The position numbers and the translations under genes were made by a program. The notes beneath the pieces are model-generated. The model did not search any database. It had not been told where the DNA came from and worked only from the letters and a program-made list of their open reading frames with translations. Of a stretch of DNA of 64,000 nt, positions 38,894 to 49,741 are shown piece by piece (position 1 is the stretch's first letter; the number at the start of each line of letters is the position of its first letter). The stretch comes from Neorhodopirellula lusitana (GTDB lineage Bacteria; Planctomycetota; Planctomycetia; Pirellulales; Pirellulaceae), in the NCBI RefSeq assembly GCF_900182915.1, contig NZ_FXUG01000021.1, positions 57,374 to 121,373 of the forward strand, in the 5' to 3' direction.

Positions 38894-40072
38894 ATGCCGT
38901 TCTTGTCCGGTAGCCTGTCGTTCGAGCGATTTCGTGTTTCCAAATTCGATTCGGAAACTTTCGATCAAGAACACCTCGACAAGATGATGAAGCACACCGC
39001 GGGTAACGTGGAAACATCGTCCACAGAAAATGTCCACACCGGTTTCCTCGGCGGGGCTCACCTCTTTGATCAAGATTTTGACTTGAACAAGAACGTGATC
39101 AACGAAGCCGTTCACTTCGGAATTCGCATCGATACCAACTCGATTCCCTCGGCGATCAAAAACGCCTGGATGTCGATGGAATTAGCCGCAGCAGCACGTG
39201 ACAACCCCAGTGGCGTCGCCACCAAGTCACAACGCAAAGAAGCGAAAGAAGCCGTCGAACAACGCTGTGAAGTGGAAGCGTCGACGGGCAAGTACCGCAA
39301 GTTCCAGCCCTTCGCATTGCTGTGGGACACCTACCACGAGATGCTCTACTTCGGCGGCACCGCTGGCACCGCCAGTGGCCACTGTGCCGATCTGTTGGAA
39401 CGCGTTTTCGAAGTGGAACTCGGACACGTCAGCGCTGGCACCATCGCCCAAGACTGGGCATTGGCGTCGGACCGCTATGCCGAAATGGATGATGTCATGC
39501 CAGCCAGCTTCGTTGAGGGCCAAAGCATTTCCAGCGTCGCTTGGGCGAACGAACACTCCAAGTCACCGGACTTCCTGGGCAACGAGTTTTTGCTGTGGTT
39601 GTGGTGGATGCTCGAAACGCAAACCGAAGTCATCGCTTTGCCCGATGAAGGCGAAGTCACCGTGATGCTTGCCAAAACGTTGTCACTGGAATGCCCCGTC
39701 GGCGAGAACGGGAAAGAAACCATCTCGGCGGAATTCCCAACCAGCCTTCCGGAAGCCATGCAGGCGATCCAGCACGGCAAACTGCCTCGCAAGACCGGCA
39801 TGACAATCATCCGCGACGGTCAACAATTCGACCTGACGTTGCAAGCGGAAACCTTTGGCATCAGCGGAGCCAAAATTGTTCTGGATGAGGACGTCGAAGA
39901 CTTCGGTCCCGAAGATCGCATCGACGCGGTGCGTCAACTGAGCGACACCGTCGACGGCATGCTGCACACGTTCTGTGACCTGCGAACCGGAACCGCCTGG
40001 GAAGAAACTCGGTTGGCGATGCAAGAATGGTTGGCACCCGCAACCAAACAGTCCAAACGAAAAGCCGCCTAG
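38894..40072 (+). CDS. rdgC: Recombination-associated protein RdgC-like
   Basis: 392 residues from ATG at 38894, with GAGGA about seven bases upstream; a longer frame to 38810 lacks that context. The N-terminus MPFLSGSLSFERFRVSKF closely matches the RdgC start, and the FQPFALLWDTYHEMLYFGG and ALASDRYAEMDDVMPAS segments fit the family. RdgC forms a ring around double-stranded DNA and limits RecA loading. The protein is about 90 residues longer than the proteobacterial form and includes a charged insert near residues 90-115. RdgC is best known from Proteobacteria, so its presence here is notable. Identification is by pattern only. Confidence 0.7.
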   Translation: MPFLSGSLSFERFRVSKFDSETFDQEHLDKMMKHTAGNVETSSTENVHTGFLGGAHLFDQDFDLNKNVINEAVHFGIRIDTNSIPSAIKNAWMSMELAAAARDNPSGVATKSQRKEAKEAVEQRCEVEASTGKYRKFQPFALLWDTYHEMLYFGGTAGTASGHCADLLERVFEVELGHVSAGTIAQDWALASDRYAEMDDVMPASFVEGQSISSVAWANEHSKSPDFLGNEFLLWLWWMLETQTEVIALPDEGEVTVMLAKTLSLECPVGENGKETISAEFPTSLPEAMQAIQHGKLPRKTGMTIIRDGQQFDLTLQAETFGISGAKIVLDEDVEDFGPEDRIDAVRQLSDTVDGMLHTFCDLRTGTAWEETRLAMQEWLAPATKQSKRKAA

Positions 40073-40080
40073 TCAATCCT

Positions 40081-40980
40081 TCAGCGTTTTCCCCAACGAT
40101 CAATCGAAGGTAGGTTTCGATAGAGAAACCAATTGTACAAACGGCGAGGTAGCGCCCGTCGCAGGAGTGAAAACGCGAGCGCATCGATGCTACCGTAAAC
40201 TCGCAGCGGTGGCGACTTTTGACGCATCACCTTAATAATTTTGGCCGCTACCGAATCGCAAGTGGCGGGTGCCCGGTGCATCGTTGACTCAATGAATCGT
40301 TCCATGTAGTGATAGTGCTCGTGATACGGGTCCGCTTGATCGGCCGATGCTTTTGCACTCATGATCGTGTACGGCACTTTTTCAAAAGCATCCGAACGCA
40401 TGAACCCCGGCTGAATCAGGGTGACTGAAACGTTCCACGGCTTGAGTTCGTAAAACAACGCTTCACTGACTCCTTCGAGTGCAAACTTGGAAGCGGAATA
40501 GACGGACATGGTCGGCATCGCCATCATGCCACCGACCGAGGAAACGTTGATGATCTTTCCTTGCCGCTTGGCACGCATCCCAGGTAAAACGCAACGGGTC
40601 AGTTCCACCGGGGAACGAAAGTTGATGTTCATCTGGTGCAGTCGCTCAGGTTCGGTCACATGTTCAACACATGAGCGATACGCCACACCCGCGTTGTTGA
40701 TCAACACATCCACACCGCCGAGTTCCGATTCAATTTCAGCAACGACCGCTTGCCGCTGTTGAGCATCGGTCACATCAAGAGCACGTATCCAAAGATTGTC
40801 CTGCTCGACGATGTCATGATTTTGAAACCGGGCTAACGAGGCTTGTCGCGCCGTCAACACGACATGCAAGTTGCGGTCACACTGTTCTTGAATCAAGCGT
40901 CGAGCTATCGCTAGCCCCAAACCCGTTGACGCTCCGGTCACCAAGACGACCTGACGTCGACCCTCGCGGGTTCCTGGCAA
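40081..40980 (-). CDS. Short-chain dehydrogenase/reductase
   Basis: 299 residues. The Rossmann motif VLVTGASTGLGLAIARRL is near the N-terminus, NNAGVAYRS near residue 92, the catalytic Ser in IINVSSVGGM and the active-site YSASK near 162. It is a classical SDR; the substrate is unknown. The only workable start is TTG at 40980, since no ATG or GTG lies before the cofactor motif; upstream codons remain open for about 20 residues, so the true N-terminus is uncertain. Its stop is eight bases from the rdgC stop (convergent). Confidence 0.85.
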   Translation of the reverse strand: MPGTREGRRQVVLVTGASTGLGLAIARRLIQEQCDRNLHVVLTARQASLARFQNHDIVEQDNLWIRALDVTDAQQRQAVVAEIESELGGVDVLINNAGVAYRSCVEHVTEPERLHQMNINFRSPVELTRCVLPGMRAKRQGKIINVSSVGGMMAMPTMSVYSASKFALEGVSEALFYELKPWNVSVTLIQPGFMRSDAFEKVPYTIMSAKASADQADPYHEHYHYMERFIESTMHRAPATCDSVAAKIIKVMRQKSPPLRVYGSIDALAFSLLRRALPRRLYNWFLYRNLPSIDRWGKR

Positions 40981-41024
40981 GGACTGCTTGGACGAAAAGA
41001 ATCGGGACGATCCCAGGCGAACAA

Positions 41025-41474
41025 TCAGCGCTGCACTGCTTCAGCACGACGGTTCAAGTGGGGACGAGGAATCGCTTCGCTGCAACTGACGCCACCTAAT
41101 ATTCCCAACGCGTAGCCTGTGTCGCACCCCGCTTCGTCGAACTGCGAACCGCCGCACGGCGACTCACGATGTTCCAAGGTAAATCGCATCCCGCCGCGTG
41201 GCAGCGAGTCCGTCTCGTCCGCGGTCAACTGGAGACGCCACATCCCATCGCTTCCAAACACACATCGTTCTGGATCAGTGATTTCGAGCACCACGGCACG
41301 ATCGATGAATTGACTGTAAACCCGAAAACGCGCTTCATGCCCCGCCCACTCAACCGGATTGCCGGTCGAGTCCGAAAGCTGAAACGTGAGGTCGTAAGTT
41401 TGACCAGGACAAACTCGAAACCAAGAACAAGGAGATTTTTCGGTGCAAGGCACCCGTTTGGCGCGAATGGTCAT
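41025..41474 (-). CDS. Small protein with phage-structural-like Ig domain
   Basis: 149 residues from ATG at 41474 (MTIRAKRVPCTEKSPC); a longer frame reaches 41543. The central part PGQTYDLTFQLSDSTGNPVEWAGHEARFRV, then VLEITDPERCVFGSDG and LQLTADETDSLPRGGMRFTLEH, follows the pattern of Ig-like domains found in phage tail and baseplate-associated proteins (an opening T(Y/F)xLTF strand, a 'D.xGNP' turn, and an 'LPxGxxxxxL' strand). It has many Cys residues, which suggests disulfides or metal binding. No other phage gene is near. Function unknown; it precedes the SDR gene with a 44-base gap. Confidence 0.5.
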   Translation of the reverse strand: MTIRAKRVPCTEKSPCSWFRVCPGQTYDLTFQLSDSTGNPVEWAGHEARFRVYSQFIDRAVVLEITDPERCVFGSDGMWRLQLTADETDSLPRGGMRFTLEHRESPCGGSQFDEAGCDTGYALGILGGVSCSEAIPRPHLNRRAEAVQR

Positions 41475-41720
41475 TGGATGAATCGAAGAAAAGGATGGGA
41501 CGCGTCGATCACTCACCGTCGCGAGGGCCCGGTTGAACGCCAAAGCTCATCAAACCACCGCCTCTTTGATGCAACAGCCCGGCAACTGAATGCGATACAG
41601 AAGCACATCACGTGCCGGACCCTGGAATCCCCATCCCGGATTCCCTTATCAGCATCGCTGGGCTTTTTTTTCGCGAACAAGGGCTATTGATTTTCCCTTT
41701 ACGAATCACCGACAACTAGT

Positions 41721-41735
41721 AGCCAAAATTTGGCT
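41721..41735. repeat. 15-base palindrome
   Basis: AGCCAAA and TTTGGCT flank a single central A. It is too short to be a terminator alone; an operator or repeat remnant is possible. Confidence 0.4.
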
Positions 41736-41743
41736 TTATGGGA

Positions 41744-41760
41744 TGCCTAGTTCCTAGGCA
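41744..41760. repeat. Short inverted repeat
   Basis: TGCCTAG pairs with CTAGGCA across a three-base loop. It lies nine bases from the preceding palindrome. Confidence 0.4.
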
Positions 41761-41797
41761 CGCACTTCATCAAATCGGAGCACCCAGTGCATTGTTC

Positions 41798-41822
41798 GTG
41801 AGCGTCTTGGAATGACGCTCAC
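41798..41822. repeat. Nine-base-pair perfect hairpin
   Basis: GTGAGCGTC (41798-41806) pairs with GACGCTCAC (41814-41822) across TTGGAAT. The element sits in a gene-free stretch and lacks a T run on either strand, so it looks like a dispersed structured repeat rather than a terminator. Confidence 0.5.
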
Positions 41823-42018
41823 CGCTCCGCTAGCAGGCCAAATTTGCCATTCGCGTGCCTACCACCCGTCTAGAGCACACTCCGACCAACCCGCGTTCGC
41901 GACAGGCCAGGCAAGTGGCAGCTATACCGCAGAGTCGCCTGCATGGCCCTGCTGACGCGGCACTGCTTCACCGCTGCGATGATCCAACATTCTGAAACGA
42001 CAAAGTCGTTAAACGCAA

Positions 42019-42054
42019 AAAGTCGAAGCCGCCACTAAAGACAGCTTCGACTTT
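42019..42054 (-). terminator. Rho-independent terminator of eno
   Basis: On the minus strand an 11-base stem AAAGTCGAAGC / GCTTCGACTTT ends in five Ts. It lies about 45 bases past the eno stop codon. Confidence 0.9.
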
Positions 42055-42099
42055 CGATTTGTTCACGATCTCAAGAACGAGATCACTCAGTGAAGAAAA

Positions 42100-44202
<2,103 letters not shown>

Positions 44203-44206
<4 letters not shown>

Positions 44207-45384
44207 GTGAAAACGAATCCGATCCCGACTTGGTGAAATTCGACCGTAACCGCGCCCAACACCGGCGTCCGGTCGACGCGGCACCGCCCAACTTGCCGGA
44301 AACCGAACCGTACGGGGACAAGGAAAATATCCCTGAAGCCCCACTTATCCTTCGCAAGAAGTCCAGACTCTCCATCCCGGCCACGCCGCCGCCCGAAGGA
44401 GACTCTGCCGGTGAAGGCGAATCCTCGGAATCCGACCACGACGATAAACAGCGGGCACGTCGGGCATCCCGCCAAACGGCAACATTCCTATCCAAACGTT
44501 TAACCGCGGCGGGACTGCGACCGGTATCCAAGTACGGTCAAAATTTCCTGATTGACCTAAATCTGGTTGATCTAATTGCCCGCTCCGCCGATATCCAGTC
44601 CAACGATGTGGTGCTGGAAATTGGTACCGGCGTGGGTTCGCTCACCTCAATCATGGCCGAACAAGCCGGTGCGATTCTAACGGTCGAAATCGACAAGAAT
44701 CTGTTCCAACTTGCCGCCGAGGAACTCGATGTCTTCCCCCATGTGAAGATGATCCATGGTGACGCACTGCGAAACAAAAACTCGCTGCGTGAAGACATTA
44801 TGCAAAACATTCGCGACGCCCAATCCAGGCTTCCCGAGGGCGGTCGGTTCATGCTGGTCGCGAACCTGCCCTACAACGTGGCGACGCCCATCATCAGCAA
44901 CCTGTTGCATGAATCACCGACGCCTGATCGCATCGTCGTTACCATCCAAAAAGAACTGGGTGAGCGAATCGTCGCCAAACCCGGTTCAAAAGACTACGGT
45001 GCACTCAGTGTGTGGGTGCAGTCGATGTGTCGCGCCGAAATCGTTCGCATTCTGCCGCCAACCGTCTTTTGGCCTCGCCCCAAAGTCGAATCCGCTGTGA
45101 TCCGGCTGGATCTTGAACCTGAACGTCGGGCTGCGATCCCGGACCTAAAGTATTTTCATAATACCGTCCGTGCACTGTTCTTCCATCGCCGCAAATTCCT
45201 GCGCAGCGTGGTCATCAGTGCGATGAAAGGACGCCTGGAAAAAACTCAGGTCGACACCATTCTGCAGCAACTCGGGCACGGCGAAACCGCACGGGCGGAA
45301 GAACTCGATTTACAGCAAATCATGGATTTAGCCGAGGCTCTCCGGCAAGCGGAAGCCGCGCAATCCAGTTCCACTGATACCTAA
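44203..45384 (+). CDS. rsmA: 16S rRNA (adenine-N6,N6) dimethyltransferase RsmA/KsgA with N-terminal extension
   Basis: 393 residues. It dimethylates two adenines near the 3' end of 16S rRNA. From about residue 107 the family is clear: [13 protein letters not shown], the SAM-binding [11 protein letters not shown], and the catalytic [12 protein letters not shown], with [14 protein letters not shown] in the C-terminal part. About 100 residues before this are charged, Pro-rich and probably disordered, and are not part of the normal ~270-residue protein. No internal ATG fits the usual start better, but an internal start cannot be excluded. It overlaps ribE by four bases. Confidence 0.93.
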
Positions 45385-45524
45385 CAGGCGGCCTTTGCCG
45401 CGTTTTGTACATTTACAAACGAACGTCTCACCCAGGCGTCACGTACTGATCTCGACTCCCCCTAGGGCGATCGTTAGCCTACTAACGAACCCTAAAATCC
45501 CCTTCCCTCGTTCAGGTTTTGCAG

Positions 45525-46700
45525 ATGAACCGTTGTTTCTCCCGTATCGCTGGCTTGCGCCGCGGTGCTGCTTTCGCAGCCCTGGTGATTGCCGCCACTG
45601 TTTCGATGAGCGGCCAACGGGCTCGCGGTGAAGCCACCCTCGGTATCGGTGACAAAGCACCAACCCTCGATATCGAACACTACGTTCAAAAGGGTAAAGA
45701 AGGCTTCGGCGAAGTGACCGACTTCGAAGAAGGCAAAATCTATGTCGTTGAATTCTGGGCAACTTGGTGTGGCCCCTGTATTCAAAGCATGCCGCACTTA
45801 GTCGAATTGCAAAACAAGTATCGCGGTGAAGGCGTCCGCGTCATCAGCATTTCAGACGAAGAAGTCGAAAAGGTCGAGGAACTTCTAGAACAAGATTATC
45901 CCGGCCGTGAAGAAACATTCGGCGAACTGACCAGCGCTTACACACTGACCGTCGACCCCGATGGATCCGTTTCCGAAGACTACATGCAAGCGGCCGAACA
46001 GAACGGAATTCCATCCTCGTTCCTGGTTGGCAAAACCGGTTTGATCGAATGGATCGGTCACCCCATGGAACTTGACGAACCACTCGCCGAAGTTCTTGCT
46101 GATCGCTGGGATCGCGAAGCCTACAAAGAACAAATGAAACGCCAAGAGCAGTTTCAAATTGCGATGCAGAAGGTTAATCAACTTGCTGGTAGCGGTAAGT
46201 TTGAAGACGCACTCAAAGTGGTCGACAAACTTCTCGAAGAACTCAAAAGCCAAGATGATCCACGCAGTAACCTGATCCGCAAGCAACTGACTTCGTTTCA
46301 ATACAACCTGCGTTTGGACTCCGGCGATCAATCCGACGAAGTCATGGCGTTCTTTCGCAAGCAACTCAACGAAGCCAAAAGTGACAACCGCGAACTCACT
46401 CAGTTCAGCTACAACTTGATGGCCTCGATGCAACAAGGCACCGATCCAGGAGCACTTGCTGGGGAAACAATCGCGGCTCTCAACGAATCGGTCGATTCCG
46501 CCGACGATGAAGTCAAGCCATTGATGTACGTGTTGATTGCCCAGATCAACGCATCGATGACCAAGTTCGATGAAGCCATCGCGGCTCAAAAGAAAGCGAT
46601 CGAAGCTTCCACGGGTCGCCAGAAGGAACGGATGACTCAGCTTTTGGAGCAGTTCCAAGAAATGGCTGACAGTCAAGACGAGAGCGAAGAAGCCAAATAG
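45525..46700 (+). CDS. Exported thioredoxin-like (TlpA/ResA type) protein with helical C-terminus
   Basis: 391 residues from ATG at 45525. The signal peptide (GAAFAALVIAATVSM, ending near GEA at 38) is followed by a TlpA-like domain with the redox site FWATWCGPCIQSMPHL (near residue 80). A second conserved feature is the cis-Pro region GIPSSFLVGKTG. After about residue 190 the protein is a charged, alpha-helical stretch (QIAMQKVNQLAGSGKFEDAL) that may be TPR-like. It should act as a periplasmic thiol reductant, perhaps for cytochrome c maturation or stress, but no partner is evident. A terminator follows at 46718. Confidence 0.85.
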   Translation: MNRCFSRIAGLRRGAAFAALVIAATVSMSGQRARGEATLGIGDKAPTLDIEHYVQKGKEGFGEVTDFEEGKIYVVEFWATWCGPCIQSMPHLVELQNKYRGEGVRVISISDEEVEKVEELLEQDYPGREETFGELTSAYTLTVDPDGSVSEDYMQAAEQNGIPSSFLVGKTGLIEWIGHPMELDEPLAEVLADRWDREAYKEQMKRQEQFQIAMQKVNQLAGSGKFEDALKVVDKLLEELKSQDDPRSNLIRKQLTSFQYNLRLDSGDQSDEVMAFFRKQLNEAKSDNRELTQFSYNLMASMQQGTDPGALAGETIAALNESVDSADDEVKPLMYVLIAQINASMTKFDEAIAAQKKAIEASTGRQKERMTQLLEQFQEMADSQDESEEAK

Positions 46701-46717
46701 ACTGGCTTCACTCCGCG

Positions 46718-46757
46718 GATTCGGACACGCAAACGCCCAACGTTTCGTGTCCGAATC
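46718..46757 (+). terminator. Long hairpin after the thioredoxin-like gene
   Basis: GATTCGGACACG (46718-46729) pairs with CGTGTCCGAATC (46746-46757), and after one bulged C an inner AAACG / CGTTT stem closes a CCCAA loop. There is no T run, so it may terminate weakly or protect the 3' end. Confidence 0.65.
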
Positions 46758-47293
46758 AAGCGTTATCGGCATCGGCGTTGGTTCATCTTAAAACTGGCCA
46801 ACACGATCCGGTTCGATAAGTCGCGTCCAGTGAAAACCTGGACCGCGCCGCCGCAAAGGTCTCTCTTCGACCTCGCGATTTGAATTGCAGTATTTGCTAG
46901 TGCCAGCGGACTGCGAAGCCTGGCACACCGGCTCTGAAAGAGTCCTTTCGGTGCGGACTTCGGAATTAGCCAGATCATCATCATTGGCTCTGGAGCTAGC
47001 CCGAGCCCGACTGGGTTGCCGCACTCAAACGGCTCGACGCCTCGTCCCGGCTTTACCGAAACCACTCTCGCCGCCCGAACTGGGCCGCCCTTCTGAGTGC
47101 GGAAATGTGCTTCAAAATCAGCTTCACGCCCTTGCTGGGTAAGAATCGCTAGCACCGGCACAACCAGCAAAGCCCCAGATAGCCAATTGCGTGTCGGGTC
47201 CGTTTTGCAGAAAAAGGAAATCGATTGGTGTGCATATGACCTACGGTTCCAACGTAGGCCTCCGTTCGATTTCCACCACCTAACGTGAACACC
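46758..47293. other. Long gene-free region before the Tad-like genes
   Basis: About 535 bases. Frames on both strands (minus 46763-47170, plus 46885-47142) lack recognisable products and good starts. Several small stems are visible, for example GTCCAG/CTGGAC near 46827-46845 and CTCTGAAAGAG near 46933, so a structured RNA or a leader is possible. It must hold the promoter of the Tad-like genes. Confidence 0.4.
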
Positions 47294-47746
47294 ATGTCCA
47301 TTTCTTTCTCGCGTCTCGACCGACGTGTGAAGAACTCCGCGAATCGCCGACGGCGTCAGACCCGACGCCTCCGATGGGGCATTGCGGCTACCGAACTCGC
47401 GATTGGACTGCCCGTCATTCTGCTATTCGGGATGGGCACCATGGAAATGTGCACGATGATTCGTCTTCGCCAAAAGCTCAAAACAATCGCTTATGAAGGC
47501 GCCCGTGTTTCGATCCTACCCGAAGCGGAAAGGGAAAACGTCGACTATCAGTGCGAGCTGCTTGCCAACGACCAATCCATCAACGGATGCAGTATCAGCA
47601 TGGACCCAGTCGATCCGACATCCTTGGATTCCGGCGATTGGTGCACCGTATCCGCGCAGGCACCCTTCACACAAAACTCGATGACCGGTGCTTGGATGTT
47701 ATCCACTTTCTCACTCAACGAATCAGTCTCGATTCAAAAACCGTAG
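47294..47746 (+). CDS. TadE-like pilus-assembly protein
   Basis: 150 residues from ATG at 47294; GTG at 47285 is an alternative. A basic N-terminus (RRRRQTRRLRWG) is followed by the TadE pattern GIAATELAIGLPVILLFGMGTMEMCTMI, that is, a short leader, a Glu at +5 of the presumed prepilin-peptidase site, and one membrane segment. The rest is extracytoplasmic. TadE and TadF are pilin-like minor components of the Flp/Tad machine. It is the first of three genes with the same plan; no pilin, ATPase or secretin gene is in the window. Confidence 0.75.
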   Translation: MSISFSRLDRRVKNSANRRRRQTRRLRWGIAATELAIGLPVILLFGMGTMEMCTMIRLRQKLKTIAYEGARVSILPEAERENVDYQCELLANDQSINGCSISMDPVDPTSLDSGDWCTVSAQAPFTQNSMTGAWMLSTFSLNESVSIQKP

Positions 47747-47767
47747 CCTGGTTACCCAGACGTTCCC

Positions 47768-48922
47768 ATGAGAAACAAAATGCGTACCCTGCTATCCGCC
47801 AATCACAAAGAATCGCCACAACGAACTGGTTCGGTGATGGTTCTGTTGGTGGTTCTACTGCCTGTGTTATTTGTGCTTTCCTCATACGCAATCAACATCG
47901 CGTATATCGAAGCCGTCAACGCTGACGTCCAAATTGCAACCGATGTCGCCGTCCAAGCGGCAGGGCGAGCCTACATGGAAACCGGCGATGAAGCGGCCGC
48001 TTTAGCCGCCGCTCAACAAGCCGCCAGTCGCAATCCAGTATCGGGCGTCACCATCCCAATCAGCGCTTCGGATCTCGACTTCGGTATCAGCCAACGCCAG
48101 TCGATCAGCGAAGGCTACACGTTCAATCAGGTATCCGATGGAGAACCTGGTAACGCAGTGCGTCTAACCACCCGCACACTGAATGAGTCTTCGTCCAATC
48201 TGATTCCACCAATCTTTCCAACGATGGGAGTGGATATCCAAATCCGTCCCAATGCCCGCGCCATCAGCACACGAAGCACCATGGATGTCGCCCTAGTCAT
48301 CGATCGTAGCGGATCAATGGCTTTCTCTTCTGACGAAGTTGCGGATCCCTACGCCAGTCCCGCTGCGGCGCCGGCGGGATGGAACTACGGCGATCCAGTT
48401 CCACCGAACTCTCGTTGGCTCGATATGGTTGCCTCGGTTCAAAGCTTCAATCAGTACCTGACCGATTCGCCCCAAATCGAACAGCTTTCACTTTCAACGT
48501 ATTCCCATATCACGTCCACCGAGCAAAAGCTGACCTACGACTACCCCCAAGTCATCGACGGCCTAAACACGATCTCCGCCTTCTTTGATGGCGGTGGAAC
48601 GGCAATCGGCCAGGGCATGCGGGAAGGGCTGGGAGCATTGAACGATGAATCAGTCGCTCGTCCCTACGCCGTCAAGGTCATGATTCTGCTTAGTGATGGT
48701 ATCCACAACTATGGATCATCACCGGAATCGGCAGTCAACCAAATGCAAAATAGTGGTGCCACGTTGTTTGCGATTACGTTTAGCAACGAAGCGGACCAGG
48801 GTCGCATGCAACAACTCGCTGAAAGCTGCGGCGGCACCCACTTTCATGCCGTTGACGCAGCCCAACTCACACAAGCTTTTCAAGACATCGCAAAACGCCT
48901 TCCATCCTTGATGACACTCTAA
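47768..48922 (+). CDS. TadG-like protein with von Willebrand A domain
   Basis: 384 residues. The N-terminus has a membrane segment SVMVLLVVLLPVLFVLSSYA followed by a helical TadG-N region (VQIATDVAVQAAGRAYMETG). A vWA domain starts near residue 172. Its metal-binding MIDAS site is complete: DRSGSM near 178, Thr in GGGTAIGQGM near 278 and Asp in LLSDGIH near 308. Such proteins are extracytoplasmic and bind a divalent cation for protein contacts. The stop shares its last A with the start of the next gene (TAATG). Confidence 0.8.
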   Translation: MRNKMRTLLSANHKESPQRTGSVMVLLVVLLPVLFVLSSYAINIAYIEAVNADVQIATDVAVQAAGRAYMETGDEAAALAAAQQAASRNPVSGVTIPISASDLDFGISQRQSISEGYTFNQVSDGEPGNAVRLTTRTLNESSSNLIPPIFPTMGVDIQIRPNARAISTRSTMDVALVIDRSGSMAFSSDEVADPYASPAAAPAGWNYGDPVPPNSRWLDMVASVQSFNQYLTDSPQIEQLSLSTYSHITSTEQKLTYDYPQVIDGLNTISAFFDGGGTAIGQGMREGLGALNDESVARPYAVKVMILLSDGIHNYGSSPESAVNQMQNSGATLFAITFSNEADQGRMQQLAESCGGTHFHAVDAAQLTQAFQDIAKRLPSLMTL

Positions 48923-49545
48923 TGCGAACTCAGCCTAAACCAGTCCAGCCCGCACCGAACAGTCATCCACGTCTTGGAGCGGCCGCGGTCGAGATGGCAA
49001 TTATCTCGTCGATTCTCTTCGCCGTCTTGATTGGTGGAATCGAAATGGCGCGTGTCGGCATGCTTCGGCACTCCGCCGACTACGCAGCGTACGTGGGGGC
49101 TCGCGTCGGCATTATCTCCGGTGCAACCAACGCAGATGTCGAAGCTCGAGTTGGTGAACACCTCGATAAAGTCGGGGTTCGGGATGCCGTCGTCACCGTC
49201 ACTCCGTCACCAATCACCGAAGCGACCACCCAAGTCGAAGTGTCCGTTTCCATTCCCGTATCCGGGAACAGCTGGATCACCCCCAAGCACTTCCTCGGGT
49301 CGCTGGTCGGACGCAGCACATTGCTAACGGAACGTTCAGCCTTGGTGATGAGCCAGACCATTCCCTCGCCACCACCACCGCCGGCACCGGAACCCGAGCC
49401 CACACCGGAACCGGAGCCAGAACCCGAGCCCACCCCAGAGCCGGAGCCAACACCCGAGCCAGAACCGACTCCGGAACCTGAGCCAGAACCGGAGCCCACT
49501 CCAGAGCCAGAACCAGATCCAACGCCTCCACCACCGATGATCTAA
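48922..49545 (+). CDS. TadE-like protein with Pro-Glu repeat tail
   Basis: 207 residues. The TadE segment GAAAVEMAIISSILFAVLIGGIEMAR lies near residue 19-45. A small extracytoplasmic domain runs to about 140. From about residue 147 the protein consists of PEPEPTPEP repeats to nearly the end, closing with PPPPMI. The tail is likely stiff and extended, and could cross a thick surface layer or bind the cell wall. The repeats are encoded by varied Pro and Glu codons, so they are older than a simple slippage event. It ends the three-gene set. Confidence 0.8.
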   Translation: MRTQPKPVQPAPNSHPRLGAAAVEMAIISSILFAVLIGGIEMARVGMLRHSADYAAYVGARVGIISGATNADVEARVGEHLDKVGVRDAVVTVTPSPITEATTQVEVSVSIPVSGNSWITPKHFLGSLVGRSTLLTERSALVMSQTIPSPPPPPAPEPEPTPEPEPEPEPTPEPEPTPEPEPTPEPEPEPEPTPEPEPDPTPPPPMI

Positions 49546-49741
49546 CCATCGGGCAAACGGCGTGATGCTCAAGTAGCTCAACTCCTAAAACAACGAGCGT
49601 TCGCAATCGAACCGCTGCTTAAAAGGCGTTGCATCCAGGTCGACGATGTTTGGCGGACCTTGGCGGTGATGCAATCACAATAAGTGCAATGAATGCTTAA
49701 AACGACATCGCATGTTGGCCCAAGGATGAGGCCAACCGAAG

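Larger units (their letters stand above)
41475..42099. other. Intergenic region rich in palindromes
   Basis: 625 bases between eno and the Ig-like gene (both minus). It contains, from left to right, the palindrome at 41721-41735, the hairpins at 41744-41760 and 41798-41822, and the eno terminator at 42019-42054. No coding frame is convincing. Confidence 0.6.

Noticed and set aside
46763..47170. 135-residue minus-strand frame
   Set aside because: Composition is irregular, no start context or family match is visible, and other frames over the same bases are as long.
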